Shown: positions 17,173 through 25,403 of the stretch, one piece after another | How positions within the stretch are numbered: the first letter of the stretch is position 1 | How the letters are laid out: each line of letters starts with the position of its first letter | Source of the DNA: Sphingomonadales bacterium | GTDB lineage: Bacteria; Pseudomonadota; Alphaproteobacteria; Sphingomonadales; Sphingomonadaceae | Reading direction: 5' to 3' | Assembly (NCBI GenBank): GCA_027489295.1 | Contig: JAIYAA010000107.1 | Coordinates: 1 to 64,000 of the forward strand | DNA: 64,000 bases | The notes under the pieces: model-generated | What the model was told of the DNA's origin: nothing | What the model saw: only the letters and a program-made list of their open reading frames with translations | The model's database searches: none | Program-made: the position numbers and the translations under genes

Positions 17173-17712
17173 ATGCTCATGGCCTTTGGACCGTTTCGGT
17201 TCACGGTACCGACTTACTCGGTCGAGACGCTGCGCCGCTCAGTGCAGCCCCGCGTCGAAGCCCAGCCGGTGATTGGCGCTCTGCCGTCGCTTCACCGCCT
17301 GGGGCCGGCCAATGAGCAGATCACTCTCAGTTCAACCTTCTACCCGCATCATCTGAACGGCCGAGGGCTGGCTCAGCTGAGCGGGCTCCGGCAGGCGGTG
17401 AACGCGCTGCAGCCAATGATGTTAACCCACATCGACGGCTCGCGGCCCAACGTCTTCGGGCTCTGGATTGCTACCGGGCTGGAAGACGAAGGAACGCTGT
17501 TCGACGCCTCCGGCAAGCCGAGCCAGGTGACCACGACCTTGACGCTCCTGCAGCACGGCGGCGGGGCTGCGAGCGCGCGTTCAATCGCAATGGGCGTGGT
17601 CGCCGGCTCGCTTGGGATCGGCGCATCAATCGGCGCGGGCGGAATCGACATCAACGCCGGCATCAGCTTCGGCGGGGTCAACGTCAACGCCGGGTTCAAG
17701 ATAGGTTTCTGA
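17173..17712 (+). CDS. U: Tail protein U (tail terminus)
   Basis: A P2 gpU-type protein of ~179 residues, which caps or completes the tail. Family signs are MAFGPFRFTVPTYSVETLRRS, then GPANEQITLSSTFYP and LTHIDGSRPNVFGLWIATGL with DASGKPSQVTTTLTL. A TTG at 17167 is also possible, but the ATG at 17173 has GGAG 7 nt upstream and is preferred. The end is a Gly-rich, Ala/Ile tail (residues ~145-179) not present in P2 U. Confidence 0.88.
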   Translation: MLMAFGPFRFTVPTYSVETLRRSVQPRVEAQPVIGALPSLHRLGPANEQITLSSTFYPHHLNGRGLAQLSGLRQAVNALQPMMLTHIDGSRPNVFGLWIATGLEDEGTLFDASGKPSQVTTTLTLLQHGGGAASARSIAMGVVAGSLGIGASIGAGGIDINAGISFGGVNVNAGFKIGF

Positions 17713-18704
17713 TGCCCCAGGTAGTCTTCTCCATCTCTGCCGGTGGCGTCGACGTCACCGAGAACCTCCGGAACATCCTGATCTCGATGACTGTCACGGA
17801 CTCCGAAGGTCTGGAGGCGGACACGCTCAACCTCGTCATCGACGACGTGGATGGGTCGGTGGAGCCTCCCACCCGGGGCGTCATCCTCAATGCCCGAGGC
17901 GGCTACGCCGGGATGATCCGAGACTTCGGCCTCTTCTCTGTCGACAGCGTCGGCTACACCGGCTGGCCCCAGCAGATCACCATTAGCGCGCAGTCGCTCG
18001 CAGCGAAGGAACTGGCAAAGCAGAAGGAACCGAAGTCGTTCCCTAAGAAGGACTTCCCCACCTACGGGGATGTTTTTAAGGCAGTCGCCAAGGCTGTCTC
18101 GCTGCCAGTCGTCATGGCTGCCCGTATCGCGCAGGTGCCCAACCACTTCGAGGCGCAGGCCGAGGAGAGTGCGATGGAGTTCCTGACGCGCATCGGGGAG
18201 ACCCTCAATGCCTCGGTCACGATCAAGTCAGGCCGGATCGTTGTGATGGACAAGGGCTCCGGCGTTGGTGCTGGCGGCTCCGTGCTGGAGACCATCAAGG
18301 TGCGCCGGCCCGGCAATCTTCTCAGCTACAGCGTCGGCGAGAAGGATGAGCCTCGCTACGGTGAGGTCGAGACAACGACCTACGACCGGACCAAGAACGA
18401 GCGAAAGTCTGTCATCGCAACCACTGGCCTCGAAGGGCCGACGTTCCGAGTCCGCGCACCGTTCCAGACCGAGGAGGACGCCAAGCGCGCCGCCGAGGCG
18501 AAGACCAAGGAGCTGATCCGGGCGCAGGCAGACGCGAGCTTCACGATCGATGGAGATCCCTTCGCCCAGGCCGAGGCCTTCGCTGATGTGCGAGGCGTTC
18601 GCAGCCGGGTCGACGGACTTTGGAAGGTCAAGACCGCCACCCACAATTTCTCAGGCTCCGCCGCTTACACGACGGACTTGCAGTGCGAGGTTCCCTCTCC
18701 ATGA
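17712..18704 (+). CDS. D: Baseplate hub protein D (late control D)
   Basis: A 330-residue gpD/VgrG-type hub protein that links tube to spike. The family pattern includes GGVDVTENLRNILISMTVTD at the start, WPQQITISAQSLAAKEL in the middle, and ESAMEFLTRIGETLNASVTI, then the late WKVKTATHNFSGSAAYTTDLQCE. It overlaps U by 1 nt (TGATG) and X by 4 nt. In P2 this protein is also the target of the late activator's name, but its role is structural. Confidence 0.9.
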   Translation: MPQVVFSISAGGVDVTENLRNILISMTVTDSEGLEADTLNLVIDDVDGSVEPPTRGVILNARGGYAGMIRDFGLFSVDSVGYTGWPQQITISAQSLAAKELAKQKEPKSFPKKDFPTYGDVFKAVAKAVSLPVVMAARIAQVPNHFEAQAEESAMEFLTRIGETLNASVTIKSGRIVVMDKGSGVGAGGSVLETIKVRRPGNLLSYSVGEKDEPRYGEVETTTYDRTKNERKSVIATTGLEGPTFRVRAPFQTEEDAKRAAEAKTKELIRAQADASFTIDGDPFAQAEAFADVRGVRSRVDGLWKVKTATHNFSGSAAYTTDLQCEVPSP

Positions 18705-18943
18705 GCAGCCGATACATCACCCTCGCGGATGGCGCGCTGGCCTACGTAACGGAAGACGGGGACGCGGTCGACCAGATCGCCCGCCGATACTACGGCGAGC
18801 ACCAAGACAAGACCGAGCTCCTCTACGGCGCGAACCGCGGGCTTGCCGATCAGCCCATCCATCTGCCGGCAGGCCTCGTCATAAGGCTTCCCGCCGTCAC
18901 ACAGGAACAAACCCCGACGTCGTTCAAGCGCCTCTGGGATTGA
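18701..18943 (+). CDS. X: Tail protein X (LysM-like)
   Basis: An 80-residue gpX protein starting at the ATG at 18701, which overlaps the D stop (ATGA). It has the LysM-like signature DAVDQIARRYYGEHQDKTELLYGANRGLADQPIHLPAGLVIRLP. In P2-like phages gpX helps join tail tube and hub and may bind peptidoglycan. The conserved end (LPAV...FKRLWD) is typical of the family. Confidence 0.88.
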   Translation: MSSRYITLADGALAYVTEDGDAVDQIARRYYGEHQDKTELLYGANRGLADQPIHLPAGLVIRLPAVTQEQTPTSFKRLWD

Positions 18944-19027
18944 CCGCCGCAGCCCTTGGCCCAGCGGGGCAGGGCGCATCCAACCTTCAACAATCCGATA
19001 GCCCGCCGGTCGCGGGGAGGAGAAGTC

Positions 19028-20065
19028 ATGAACTTCATAGGCACTGGCATATCCCTCTCTGGGATTGACTTCGCTCGAGCTGCTCTCGCGCTCGGTTGCG
19101 ATATCGAGGTGATCAAAGCGGTCACCGTGGTCGAGGCTCGAGGTGAAGGCTTCGATGCCAAGCGCCGGCCCATCATCCTGTTCGAGCCCCACGTCTTCTA
19201 TCGGAACCTGCCGAAGGCAAAGCGCACGGTGGCAGTGAAGCAGGGCCTCGCCTACGCGAAATGGCGCAAGGGCAACTATCCGGCCACACAAGACGGGCGC
19301 TACGACCAGCTCGAGCGCGCCATGCGCATCGATCGCGATGCTGCGCTCATGGCCTGCTCGTGGGGCATCGGCCAAGTCCTCGGTGAAAACTGGAAGCTCT
19401 GCGGATTCACCTCTGTCGAATCCTTGGTGCGCAAGTGCGTCGAGGGCGAGGGTGGCCAGCTCGATGTGATGGTCGCCTTCATCAAGGGGAAGGGCCTAGC
19501 GAAACATCTGGTTGCCAAGAACTGGGCAGCCTTCGCATTCGGCTACAACGGCAAGCTCTACGCTGAGAACGCCTACGACAAGAAGTTGGCAACCGCCTAC
19601 AGCCGGATCACTGCTGGCAAGTCTACCGCCTACGACGCTCTGTCCGACGGTCTCCTCTCGGTCGGCGACAAGGGCCCGATCGTCAGGGCGCTGCAAGTCG
19701 CTCTCGGCATCCACGCCGATGGAGACTTCGGCAACCTCACCAAGCAGGCAGTCGAGTCCTTCCAGGCCAAGAGCGGCCTGGTCGTCGACGGCAAGGTCGG
19801 CAAGGAGACCGGGCGCAAGCTTGGCCTCGCCTTCTGGGACGAACCGGCGAAGGTGGAGGCCATCAAGCCTCCGGAGGCAGCACCCGCTCCCCGTCCTGTG
19901 CCGACACCTGCGCCAGCACCGGTACCACCTCCACCGGTCCCGCCTGCAAAGCCGATCGGTAACGGGACCGCTACCGCCATCGCCATCGGATTCGGAGCTG
20001 CAGCAGCAGCCGCCGCAAACTGGTGGACCGACTTCACCACTTGGATCGGAGGGTTTCTCCCGTGA
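19028..20065 (+). CDS. Endolysin: N-acetylmuramidase with PG-binding domain and C-terminal hydrophobic anchor
   Basis: A 345-residue endolysin. Residues ~10-175 match the N-acetylmuramidase family PF11860 (VEARGEGFDAKRRPIILFEPHVFYR, DAALMACSWGIGQVLGENW), cutting the glycan strand of murein; the Glu in VVEARGEG is the expected catalytic residue. Residues ~205-265 form a PG_binding_1 domain (VGDKGPIVRALQVALGIHADGDFG). A proline-rich linker leads to a hydrophobic end (AIAIGFGAAAAAAANWW). The ATG at 19028 has GGGGAGG upstream and is preferred over an earlier TTG. Confidence 0.88.
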   Translation: MNFIGTGISLSGIDFARAALALGCDIEVIKAVTVVEARGEGFDAKRRPIILFEPHVFYRNLPKAKRTVAVKQGLAYAKWRKGNYPATQDGRYDQLERAMRIDRDAALMACSWGIGQVLGENWKLCGFTSVESLVRKCVEGEGGQLDVMVAFIKGKGLAKHLVAKNWAAFAFGYNGKLYAENAYDKKLATAYSRITAGKSTAYDALSDGLLSVGDKGPIVRALQVALGIHADGDFGNLTKQAVESFQAKSGLVVDGKVGKETGRKLGLAFWDEPAKVEAIKPPEAAPAPRPVPTPAPAPVPPPPVPPAKPIGNGTATAIAIGFGAAAAAAANWWTDFTTWIGGFLP

Positions 20066-20262
20066 GCGTACACGCCCGCATCATCCTCTTCATGGTCGCC
20101 GGCTGGCTCTACGGCTCCGGTTGGATCTCGGAAGAGGTCAAGAACATGCTGACCACTGACCCAGAGGTGGCCACGGCATTTCAGGTCGCCCTTGCGGCGG
20201 TCGTTGCCGCCGCCGGCTACGTCTGGCGCTGGATCGCCAAGCGACTGGGTTGGTCAACCTAA
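20062..20262 (+). CDS. Putative holin or lysis membrane protein
   Basis: A 66-residue protein with a GTG start overlapping the endolysin stop (GTGA) and a GGAGGG ribosome site. Two hydrophobic segments are seen: residues ~5-20 (ARIILFMVAGWLYGSGWI) and ~36-56 (ATAFQVALAAVVAAAGYVW), with a basic end (RWIAKRLGW). Size, two membrane helices and position after the endolysin fit a class II holin that permits endolysin access to murein. No specific family was recognised. Confidence 0.7.
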   Translation: MSVHARIILFMVAGWLYGSGWISEEVKNMLTTDPEVATAFQVALAAVVAAAGYVWRWIAKRLGWST

Positions 20263-20307
20263 CCCGCCGCCCAGAACCAAGCCTCTTCAAAGACAGGACC
20301 GACCGAG

Positions 20308-20865
20308 ATGACTACTCAGCTCTCCACCCGCCTTCGCAATGCCATGGCCAACCAGATCGAGGCCATCATCGGCGCATCGCCACGGCTTCGCATCCTTTCC
20401 GGTTCTCCGCCGGCCAACCCTGCCGCCGCTCAGACCGGTACCCTGCTTGCGGACATTGCGCTGCCGAGCGACTGGCTCACTGCCGCTGCCAATGGCGCGG
20501 TCGCAATGGTCGGCACCTGGCAAGACCCGGCGGCTGACGCCTCAGGCTATGCCACCTACTTCCGGATCCTCGATAACTCGCTCGCGAACGTCGACTATCA
20601 GGGCTTGTGTTCGCAGACTTGGGCGGGTTCGACGGCCTATGTCGTCGGCCAGCAGGTCAACAACGGTGGCAATGTCTACCGCTGTACGACCGCAGGCACG
20701 TCGGCCGCTTCGGGCGGGCCGGCCGGAACCGGTACCGGGATCAGCGATGGCACTGCCGTCTGGGCATACGTCGGCACCGTCGGGATGGTCCTCGACAACA
20801 CCAACATCGCGGCAGGCCAGCAGGTGACGGTCAACTCCTTCTCGTACACCCGCGGGAACGCATAA
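20308..20865 (+). CDS. Virion-surface-like protein with inserted chitin-binding-type module
   Basis: A 185-residue protein. Two flanking parts (LSTRLRNAMANQIEAIIGASPRLRILSGSPP and VLDNTNIAAGQQVTVNSFSYTRGNA) form a domain found in phage structural proteins. Residues ~105-155 are an insert with the pattern W-x-x-x-T-A-Y-x-x-G-Q-x-V, then NVYRCTTAGTSA, resembling carbohydrate-binding modules found in phage decoration and fiber proteins. It opens a second group of surface-type genes downstream of lysis. Binding is inferred. Confidence 0.65.
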   Translation: MTTQLSTRLRNAMANQIEAIIGASPRLRILSGSPPANPAAAQTGTLLADIALPSDWLTAAANGAVAMVGTWQDPAADASGYATYFRILDNSLANVDYQGLCSQTWAGSTAYVVGQQVNNGGNVYRCTTAGTSAASGGPAGTGTGISDGTAVWAYVGTVGMVLDNTNIAAGQQVTVNSFSYTRGNA

Positions 20866-20883
20866 TCATTCGGGGCGGTTTCG

Positions 20884-22896
20884 ATGGCTATTACATTCGT
20901 CGGAGCCGCCACCGGGGTGACATCAGCATCCATGCCCCCTCATGAGGTGGGCGACCTCATTGTGGTCTTCGCCTTCCGTGACGGAAACACCGCGGTGCCC
21001 AGCGCGCCGGCCAGTTTCTTCATAATTCACGGCAACGGTACGAACACCTGCTCCTCGCGCACCGGCTACAAAGTCGCGACGTCCACCGCGGAAACGGTTG
21101 GAACCTGGACGAACGCCACAAGCCTGATCGTGATGGTGTTCCGAGGGGTCGACCAGGCTGACCCAATCGGGGCGTCCAATCTTGGCGGTGGTTCATCTAC
21201 GACCATCCGCCATTTCGGCCTCGCGATGGAGGTCACAGACGGTAGCAGCGCAATCGTGTCCTGTGCGGGCCACCGTTCCGCCAACGTCTCGATCACGAAC
21301 CTTCCCAACGGCATGACGCTGGCAGCCAGCGTATCTGATGCCACGGACGAAGCTGCGGCCTTCTATCTCCTTGGAGCTGCCTCGTTTACGACACGCGATG
21401 TCAGCGTGGGGGGCACGGCGTCAGGCTGGCGCTCTAGCACGATTGAACTTCGGGCAGCAGCCGAGCCGGGCGGTCCTGCAAATGGCGACTACGACGTCAC
21501 CGATGGAGAGGACGAAACTACTTCGACGGTTGCGGTTCTTGCATCTGCTGCGGTCGAAGTCGTCGACAGTGAAGACTTAGGCACTGCTGCTGCCGGTGAG
21601 AACCCGCCTCCCATCTATGCCGAAATCGCGGTCACCGACCAGCGTGACACGTCGAGCTCCACCTCGCTAATCGCGATCCGAGCAAATTCGTCAGTCGCAG
21701 ACCAGAACGACTCTACCAGCGCAAATGGCTGGGTTCGGATCTCCGGCGCGGTGTCATCTGCCAACGTGGTGGATACGACAAGCTCGACCGGCGCGGTCAG
21801 AGTGAGCGTGGCGAGCTCGATCGCAGACGCTCAGGACGCGACTGCCTCGGCCTCTGCGCCTCGCGTATCTGCCTCGGTAGCTGTGATCGATGGGGGCGAC
21901 CAGACCTCGAGCCTGGCAAAGATCTCGGTGGCAGCCACGCTCGCTGTTGCGGATGCCGAGGATGCGACTGTCTCATCCACCGAGGTGGTCTCAGTCGTCC
22001 GGATGGGCATCGTTGCGGTGAACGACGGAAACGACGTCGCTGGGTCTGACGCGAGTACACCTGTCGGAGCCGCCGTCGCTGTTGTCGATAACCCAGACCA
22101 GACCGTGGCAATGTCACGGATCAGGATCGGTGCGCAACACGCGGTCGACGATGCCGGCGACAGCTCCGGCGCACTGGCTCGGGTTCGGTCCAGCGGTGCG
22201 GCAAGCTACCAAGACGATGAGGACTCGGCCGGATCTTCCGCAGAGCTTGTCATCGGGATCTATGCGGCCATCATCGATGGGCAGGATGCGGGAGGGGCGG
22301 CGGCGTCAGCGCTGATCGTTTCCTCGATCTCCGCAGCCGACACTGCCGACCATGGGCAGGCCATTGGTGGCGTTCTCGTGGTCGGTGGCTACGAGTGGGC
22401 GGACGACGCTGACGGCGCGCTGTTGGCCGTCTCTGCGCCAAGCGTTGGCGTGGTCAACTTCGCCGATGAGCCCGATATCGGTGAGAGCGAGTCACGCTCC
22501 GACATCAAAGCTCGCTCCCAGATCGTTGACGGCAACGACGTCGGCGAAGCCTACGGCACGGCGTTCTTCATCCCCATCTTCGCCGGCATCTACGCCGACG
22601 ACGAGGAGGATCAGGGGCAGGGTTATGCCTCGGCAATCTTGGCAGCAAGCGTCGAGGTGCTCGACAGCCTGGACGGCACAGTCTCCATCGCCACCGGGCT
22701 CAAGCGCCGAAAGATCAAGATCAGGGCCCTGTTCCCATCTGCCATTCAGCTTGACGCAAGGGTTCCGGAGCGGGAGCGGCTCGCCATAACCCTGGCCGCA
22801 CCTCTCCAACTCACGGCGAGGGTCGGCCCGACGCCGAAACTGACATTGACCATGCCCCCGCCGGCCAGCCTCCGAGCTGTCGTCGGTGACGGCTGA
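20884..22896 (+). CDS. Large Asp-rich repeat protein (670 aa)
   Basis: Residues 1-~195 form a globular beta domain (AITFVGAATGVTSASMPPHEVGDLIVVFAFRDG), a pattern seen at the start of several phage appendage proteins. Residues ~200-605 consist of about 19 imperfect repeats of 20-23 residues with core V-x-D-x-x-D-x-T-S-S. A basic RRKIKIR strand and a short C-terminal beta region close the protein. It is strongly acidic. A fiber-like or surface adhesin role is likely, with the repeats forming a regular beta rod, possibly calcium-stabilised; that structure is inferred. Confidence 0.7.
   Translation: MAITFVGAATGVTSASMPPHEVGDLIVVFAFRDGNTAVPSAPASFFIIHGNGTNTCSSRTGYKVATSTAETVGTWTNATSLIVMVFRGVDQADPIGASNLGGGSSTTIRHFGLAMEVTDGSSAIVSCAGHRSANVSITNLPNGMTLAASVSDATDEAAAFYLLGAASFTTRDVSVGGTASGWRSSTIELRAAAEPGGPANGDYDVTDGEDETTSTVAVLASAAVEVVDSEDLGTAAAGENPPPIYAEIAVTDQRDTSSSTSLIAIRANSSVADQNDSTSANGWVRISGAVSSANVVDTTSSTGAVRVSVASSIADAQDATASASAPRVSASVAVIDGGDQTSSLAKISVAATLAVADAEDATVSSTEVVSVVRMGIVAVNDGNDVAGSDASTPVGAAVAVVDNPDQTVAMSRIRIGAQHAVDDAGDSSGALARVRSSGAASYQDDEDSAGSSAELVIGIYAAIIDGQDAGGAAASALIVSSISAADTADHGQAIGGVLVVGGYEWADDADGALLAVSAPSVGVVNFADEPDIGESESRSDIKARSQIVDGNDVGEAYGTAFFIPIFAGIYADDEEDQGQGYASAILAASVEVLDSLDGTVSIATGLKRRKIKIRALFPSAIQLDARVPERERLAITLAAPLQLTARVGPTPKLTLTMPPPASLRAVVGDG
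21484..22695 (+). repeat. About 19 coding repeats of ~63 bp
   Basis: The DNA encodes a ~21-residue unit again and again; examples are VAVIDGGDQTSS, LAVADAEDATVSS, VAVVDNPDQTVAMS and YADDEEDQGQG. DNA identity between units is low, so this is an old, diverged coding repeat rather than a recent expansion. Confidence 0.75.
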
Positions 22897-22917
22897 CGAC
22901 TTAACGCGGAGTGACTT

Positions 22918-23256
22918 ATGCGCACCAAGATCGAGATCATCCAGGGCGACACGTTCGAGGCCGATGTGACTGTCGTCAACCAGCAGGACGCCCCGGTCTC
23001 GCTCGAGGGCGCGACGATCCTTTGGAGGATCGCAACCAAGTCCGTCCCTCGTCAGGTCGTGGTCACAAAGACTGAGGTCGACCCCGCCATCAATTTCACC
23101 GATCGAGCCGCAGGGGAGTTTTCCTTGCGGCTCGATGAGACCGAGACGGATGAGCTGGAGGAAGGGGAATACTTCCACACCATCAGGGTCAAGCTCGCAA
23201 ACGGCGCGAGGAAGACCGTCGTCAGAGAATACATCTCGGTCAGCGCGAGCATGTGA
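22918..23256 (+). CDS. Small beta-sandwich virion-type protein
   Basis: A 112-residue protein starting IEIIQGDTFEADVTVVNQQDAPVSLEGATILWRIAT, a pattern seen in immunoglobulin-like N-terminal domains of phage baseplate or fiber proteins (BppU-type). The ending EYFHTIRVKLANGARKTVVREYISV continues the fold. It follows the repeat protein with a 21-nt gap and may be its partner in a surface structure. Confidence 0.65.
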   Translation: MRTKIEIIQGDTFEADVTVVNQQDAPVSLEGATILWRIATKSVPRQVVVTKTEVDPAINFTDRAAGEFSLRLDETETDELEEGEYFHTIRVKLANGARKTVVREYISVSASM

Positions 23257-23317
23257 CCGAGAGAGGAAACCGGCTGCCTGGCGGCGGTCAATGAAACCCT
23301 GAGACCAGGCGGCGGGA

Positions 23318-23695
23318 ATGAGCGACAGCACGGAGTTTAAGTTAGGCGAAATGTCTGGGCAGATTGCAGCTCTGATCGACAGTGTAAAAGAGCTGGCAAG
23401 GAAGTCCGAAGAGGGAAGAGCCCGGACTTACAAGGAGCTGGAGCAGCTCCGGCTGGAGAACACTGAGATCAAGAACGACATCAAGGAGCTGCGCAAGGCT
23501 CTCGATGATGAAACCAAGGGCCTGCGCGCGGATCTCCTCGCACATGAGCCTACCATCCAAAACATCAACAAGTGGCGAGAGAGATTCAACGGGATCGTTA
23601 TGGCGGTCGCGGTGATGGGCTCGATCGTCGGAGCTATCTTCGGGGCTATCTTCGCCCTCGCATCCAAGTGGCTCGCCGCGAAACTCGGCATCTGA
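23318..23695 (+). CDS. Coiled-coil membrane protein, DUF1515-like
   Basis: A 125-residue protein with a central charged coiled coil (residues ~15-75, RKSEEGRARTYKELEQLRLENTEIKND), the motif INKWRERFNG, and a C-terminal membrane helix (IVMAVAVMGSIVGAIFGAIFALA). This layout matches small rhizobial phage proteins annotated DUF1515. It could serve in lysis or in membrane anchoring; no enzyme motif is seen. It is the last rightward late gene before a terminator. Confidence 0.7.
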   Translation: MSDSTEFKLGEMSGQIAALIDSVKELARKSEEGRARTYKELEQLRLENTEIKNDIKELRKALDDETKGLRADLLAHEPTIQNINKWRERFNGIVMAVAVMGSIVGAIFGAIFALASKWLAAKLGI

Positions 23696-23742
23696 ACACA
23701 GTCAATTCCTATCCCCTGTCCATCCTCGCAGATGGCAGCTTG

Positions 23743-23771
23743 CCCCGGCGCTTCGGCGTCGGGGTCTTTTT
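23743..23771 (+). terminator. Terminator at end of late operon
   Basis: A long stem (CCCCGGCGC at 23743-23751 pairing with GCGTCGGGG at 23756-23764, one G-T pair) with a TTCG tetraloop is followed by TCTTTTT. It ends rightward late transcription before the leftward integrase pair. Confidence 0.88.
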
Positions 23772-23782
23772 GCGTTTTTCCC

Positions 23783-24050
23783 CTACGGTTTTTTCTGCCG
23801 GCCGAGGACCGATGGCCCCTCGTAGCGCAGCCCGCAACGAATGCCGTTCGGGGTCGGAGCGAGATTGAGATAGCAACCCAGACCAGCGGCGATCGTGGTC
23901 AGCAAGTCTGGCAGCGCCACCTCTGTACCAGCCCGCTCGATGATGGCGTTGCCGTCGTAGCGTCGCTGGATCTTGCATCGCTCGCAGCCGACATAGACCT
24001 TCTTGCCGGCGAACGCCCCGGTCAAATAGGCGCCTTCATACTTCGGCATC
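23783..24050 (-). CDS. Small cysteine-motif protein downstream of integrase
   Basis: An 88-residue protein whose ATG at 24050 lies inside the end of the integrase gene, with GGAGG seven bases upstream. It has a single C-x-x-C pair (VGCERCKIQRRYDGNAIIERAG) followed by a helix and ends in basic residues. The motif suggests half of a zinc ribbon. It is co-transcribed with the integrase and could be an excision or regulatory factor; that is only suggested by position. Confidence 0.65.
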
Positions 24051-25130
24051 GCGTCCTCCAGCGCGCTTGATCCACTCCCAACCGGCATAGCGGTCCCCGG
24101 TACCGCGGATGTGCGAGTAACGCTTGAGGGAGTTCCAGGAGCGATGGCCCGAGACCGCCGCGACGTGCGGGATGGTATTGCCCATCTCGAAGAGGCGGCT
24201 CACCCCCTCGTGTCGAAGGTCATGGAAATGGAGATCCTCGATCCCGAGGAACTGGCAGGCACGGGTGAAGTTCGCTCCGATCGCGTCGGTGGAATAGGGA
24301 AAGATCTCCGGCCTGGTCTTCGGCATCGATCGGATGATCTGCAGCGCAGGCTCGGGCAGGTCGCACCACACATGGTTCCCGATTTTTTCGCCTGGGTTCT
24401 TCATGTCGCGCACGAGGACTCGAGAGTGGTCCTCTTCGAGGTCCGCCCACTGAATGCGGGTGATCTCTTCCAGCCGGCGCGTGGAGAACAGTGCGAAGAC
24501 CACGACCTTCGTCATGGGAAGCATCTGGGGGACGCGCTTGCGCCTCTCTTCGAAGTGGGTCAGCAGGCGATCGAGCTCGTCCAGGGTAGGGCGGCGGTCC
24601 CGGCTGGCGGACTTCCTGACAGCGCCCATCTTCTTCGCGACCAAGCGCGCGTCGCTCATCGCCTCGGCGTCGAGGGGGATGTTCCAAGCTGGCCTTGCAA
24701 TGGTGAAGATCGCGGCGAGGTGAGAGAGGTAGTTGTTAACCGTCTGGGGCTTCTTGTCCTTGCCCAGCTCTTTCGCAAGGTCGTAGATGTGGGCGCTCGT
24801 AATCTGGTCGCATGCCATCTGCGCAATCGAGTAGTCTTTGAGCGATCGGAGAACCTGGGCCTTGGTGCGACCGATCGCTTCCCCAGCATCCTCGATGTAG
24901 ACATCGATCGCGTCTGACAGGGTTGTCGCCTTTTCCTTTGCCTTGACGGCCTCGATGCCTCCCGGGGCCTTTAGCTCCTTCTCCAGCTTGGCAATCCATG
25001 CAGTCGCAGCCTTGCGCCGGTCGAAGGTCTCGGATGCCGAGTACAAAACCTGGCCACTTTTTTTGACTCTGACCTGCGCCAGATATGCGGTACTACCGTC
25101 CGCGCGCTTTCGTTCTACGATCGTACCCAT
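24036..25130 (-). CDS. int: Tyrosine integrase
   Basis: A 364-residue site-specific tyrosine recombinase that integrates the phage at a host attB. An N-terminal arm-binding region (RADGSTAYLAQVRVKKSG) precedes a SAM-like core-binding domain (residues ~65-165). The catalytic domain shows the box-I Arg in FSTRRLEEI, the HxxR set in FHDLRHEGVSRLF, the His of SGHRSWNSL and the nucleophile Tyr in KRYSHIRG. Its presence marks the phage as temperate. The region upstream carries attP-like repeats. Confidence 0.93.
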   Translation of the reverse strand: MGTIVERKRADGSTAYLAQVRVKKSGQVLYSASETFDRRKAATAWIAKLEKELKAPGGIEAVKAKEKATTLSDAIDVYIEDAGEAIGRTKAQVLRSLKDYSIAQMACDQITSAHIYDLAKELGKDKKPQTVNNYLSHLAAIFTIARPAWNIPLDAEAMSDARLVAKKMGAVRKSASRDRRPTLDELDRLLTHFEERRKRVPQMLPMTKVVVFALFSTRRLEEITRIQWADLEEDHSRVLVRDMKNPGEKIGNHVWCDLPEPALQIIRSMPKTRPEIFPYSTDAIGANFTRACQFLGIEDLHFHDLRHEGVSRLFEMGNTIPHVAAVSGHRSWNSLKRYSHIRGTGDRYAGWEWIKRAGGRDAEV

Positions 25131-25140
25131 GAGCTTTCCG

Positions 25141-25397
25141 GTGCAACATCAATTCATTTCGGATCAACATTTGTTGCACCAGTTTTCGAAAACGGTCAAG
25201 AACGAGCCAAAACAAGAGACAATCGACGGACAGCCCACATGACCGCAGCCCCTGAAAATGCAGAACTTTCTTGGAAACCCGGGGAAAAGGTTTTTGCCAT
25301 TGCACCTATGATCGATTGGACGGTCACTCAATGAAAAAGCCCGCGTTTGCGGGCTTTCTGGTCTCTTGGGTGTTGCATGTTGCACCACTTGTTGCAC
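25141..25397. promoter_or_regulatory. attP-like region: cluster of TGTTGCAC repeats
   Basis: Between integrase and the early operon the octamer TGTTGCAC occurs at 25141-25148 (reverse), 25172-25179, 25378-25385 and 25390-25397, and with one mismatch at 25371-25378. A related TTGCACC lies near 25301. Clusters of short repeats on both sides of a core are typical arm-type integrase sites. The crossover core itself cannot be named without the host attB. Confidence 0.5.
25334..25358 (-). terminator. Terminator of leftward early operon
   Basis: A 9-bp stem (AAAGCCCGC at 25336-25344, GCGGGCTTT at 25349-25357) with loop GTTT. On the minus strand it is followed by TTTTTC, so it would end the early operon just after the PrtN-like gene and before the integrase promoter. 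It may work in both directions. Confidence 0.8.
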
Positions 25398-25403
25398 TTT
25401 TGC

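Noticed and set aside
18956..19027. Upstream TTG extension of the endolysin
   Set aside because: The ATG at 19028 has a strong ribosome site, and the family starts there.
21797..22117. Minus-strand frame within the repeat protein
   Set aside because: It is a by-product of the coding repeats on the plus strand.
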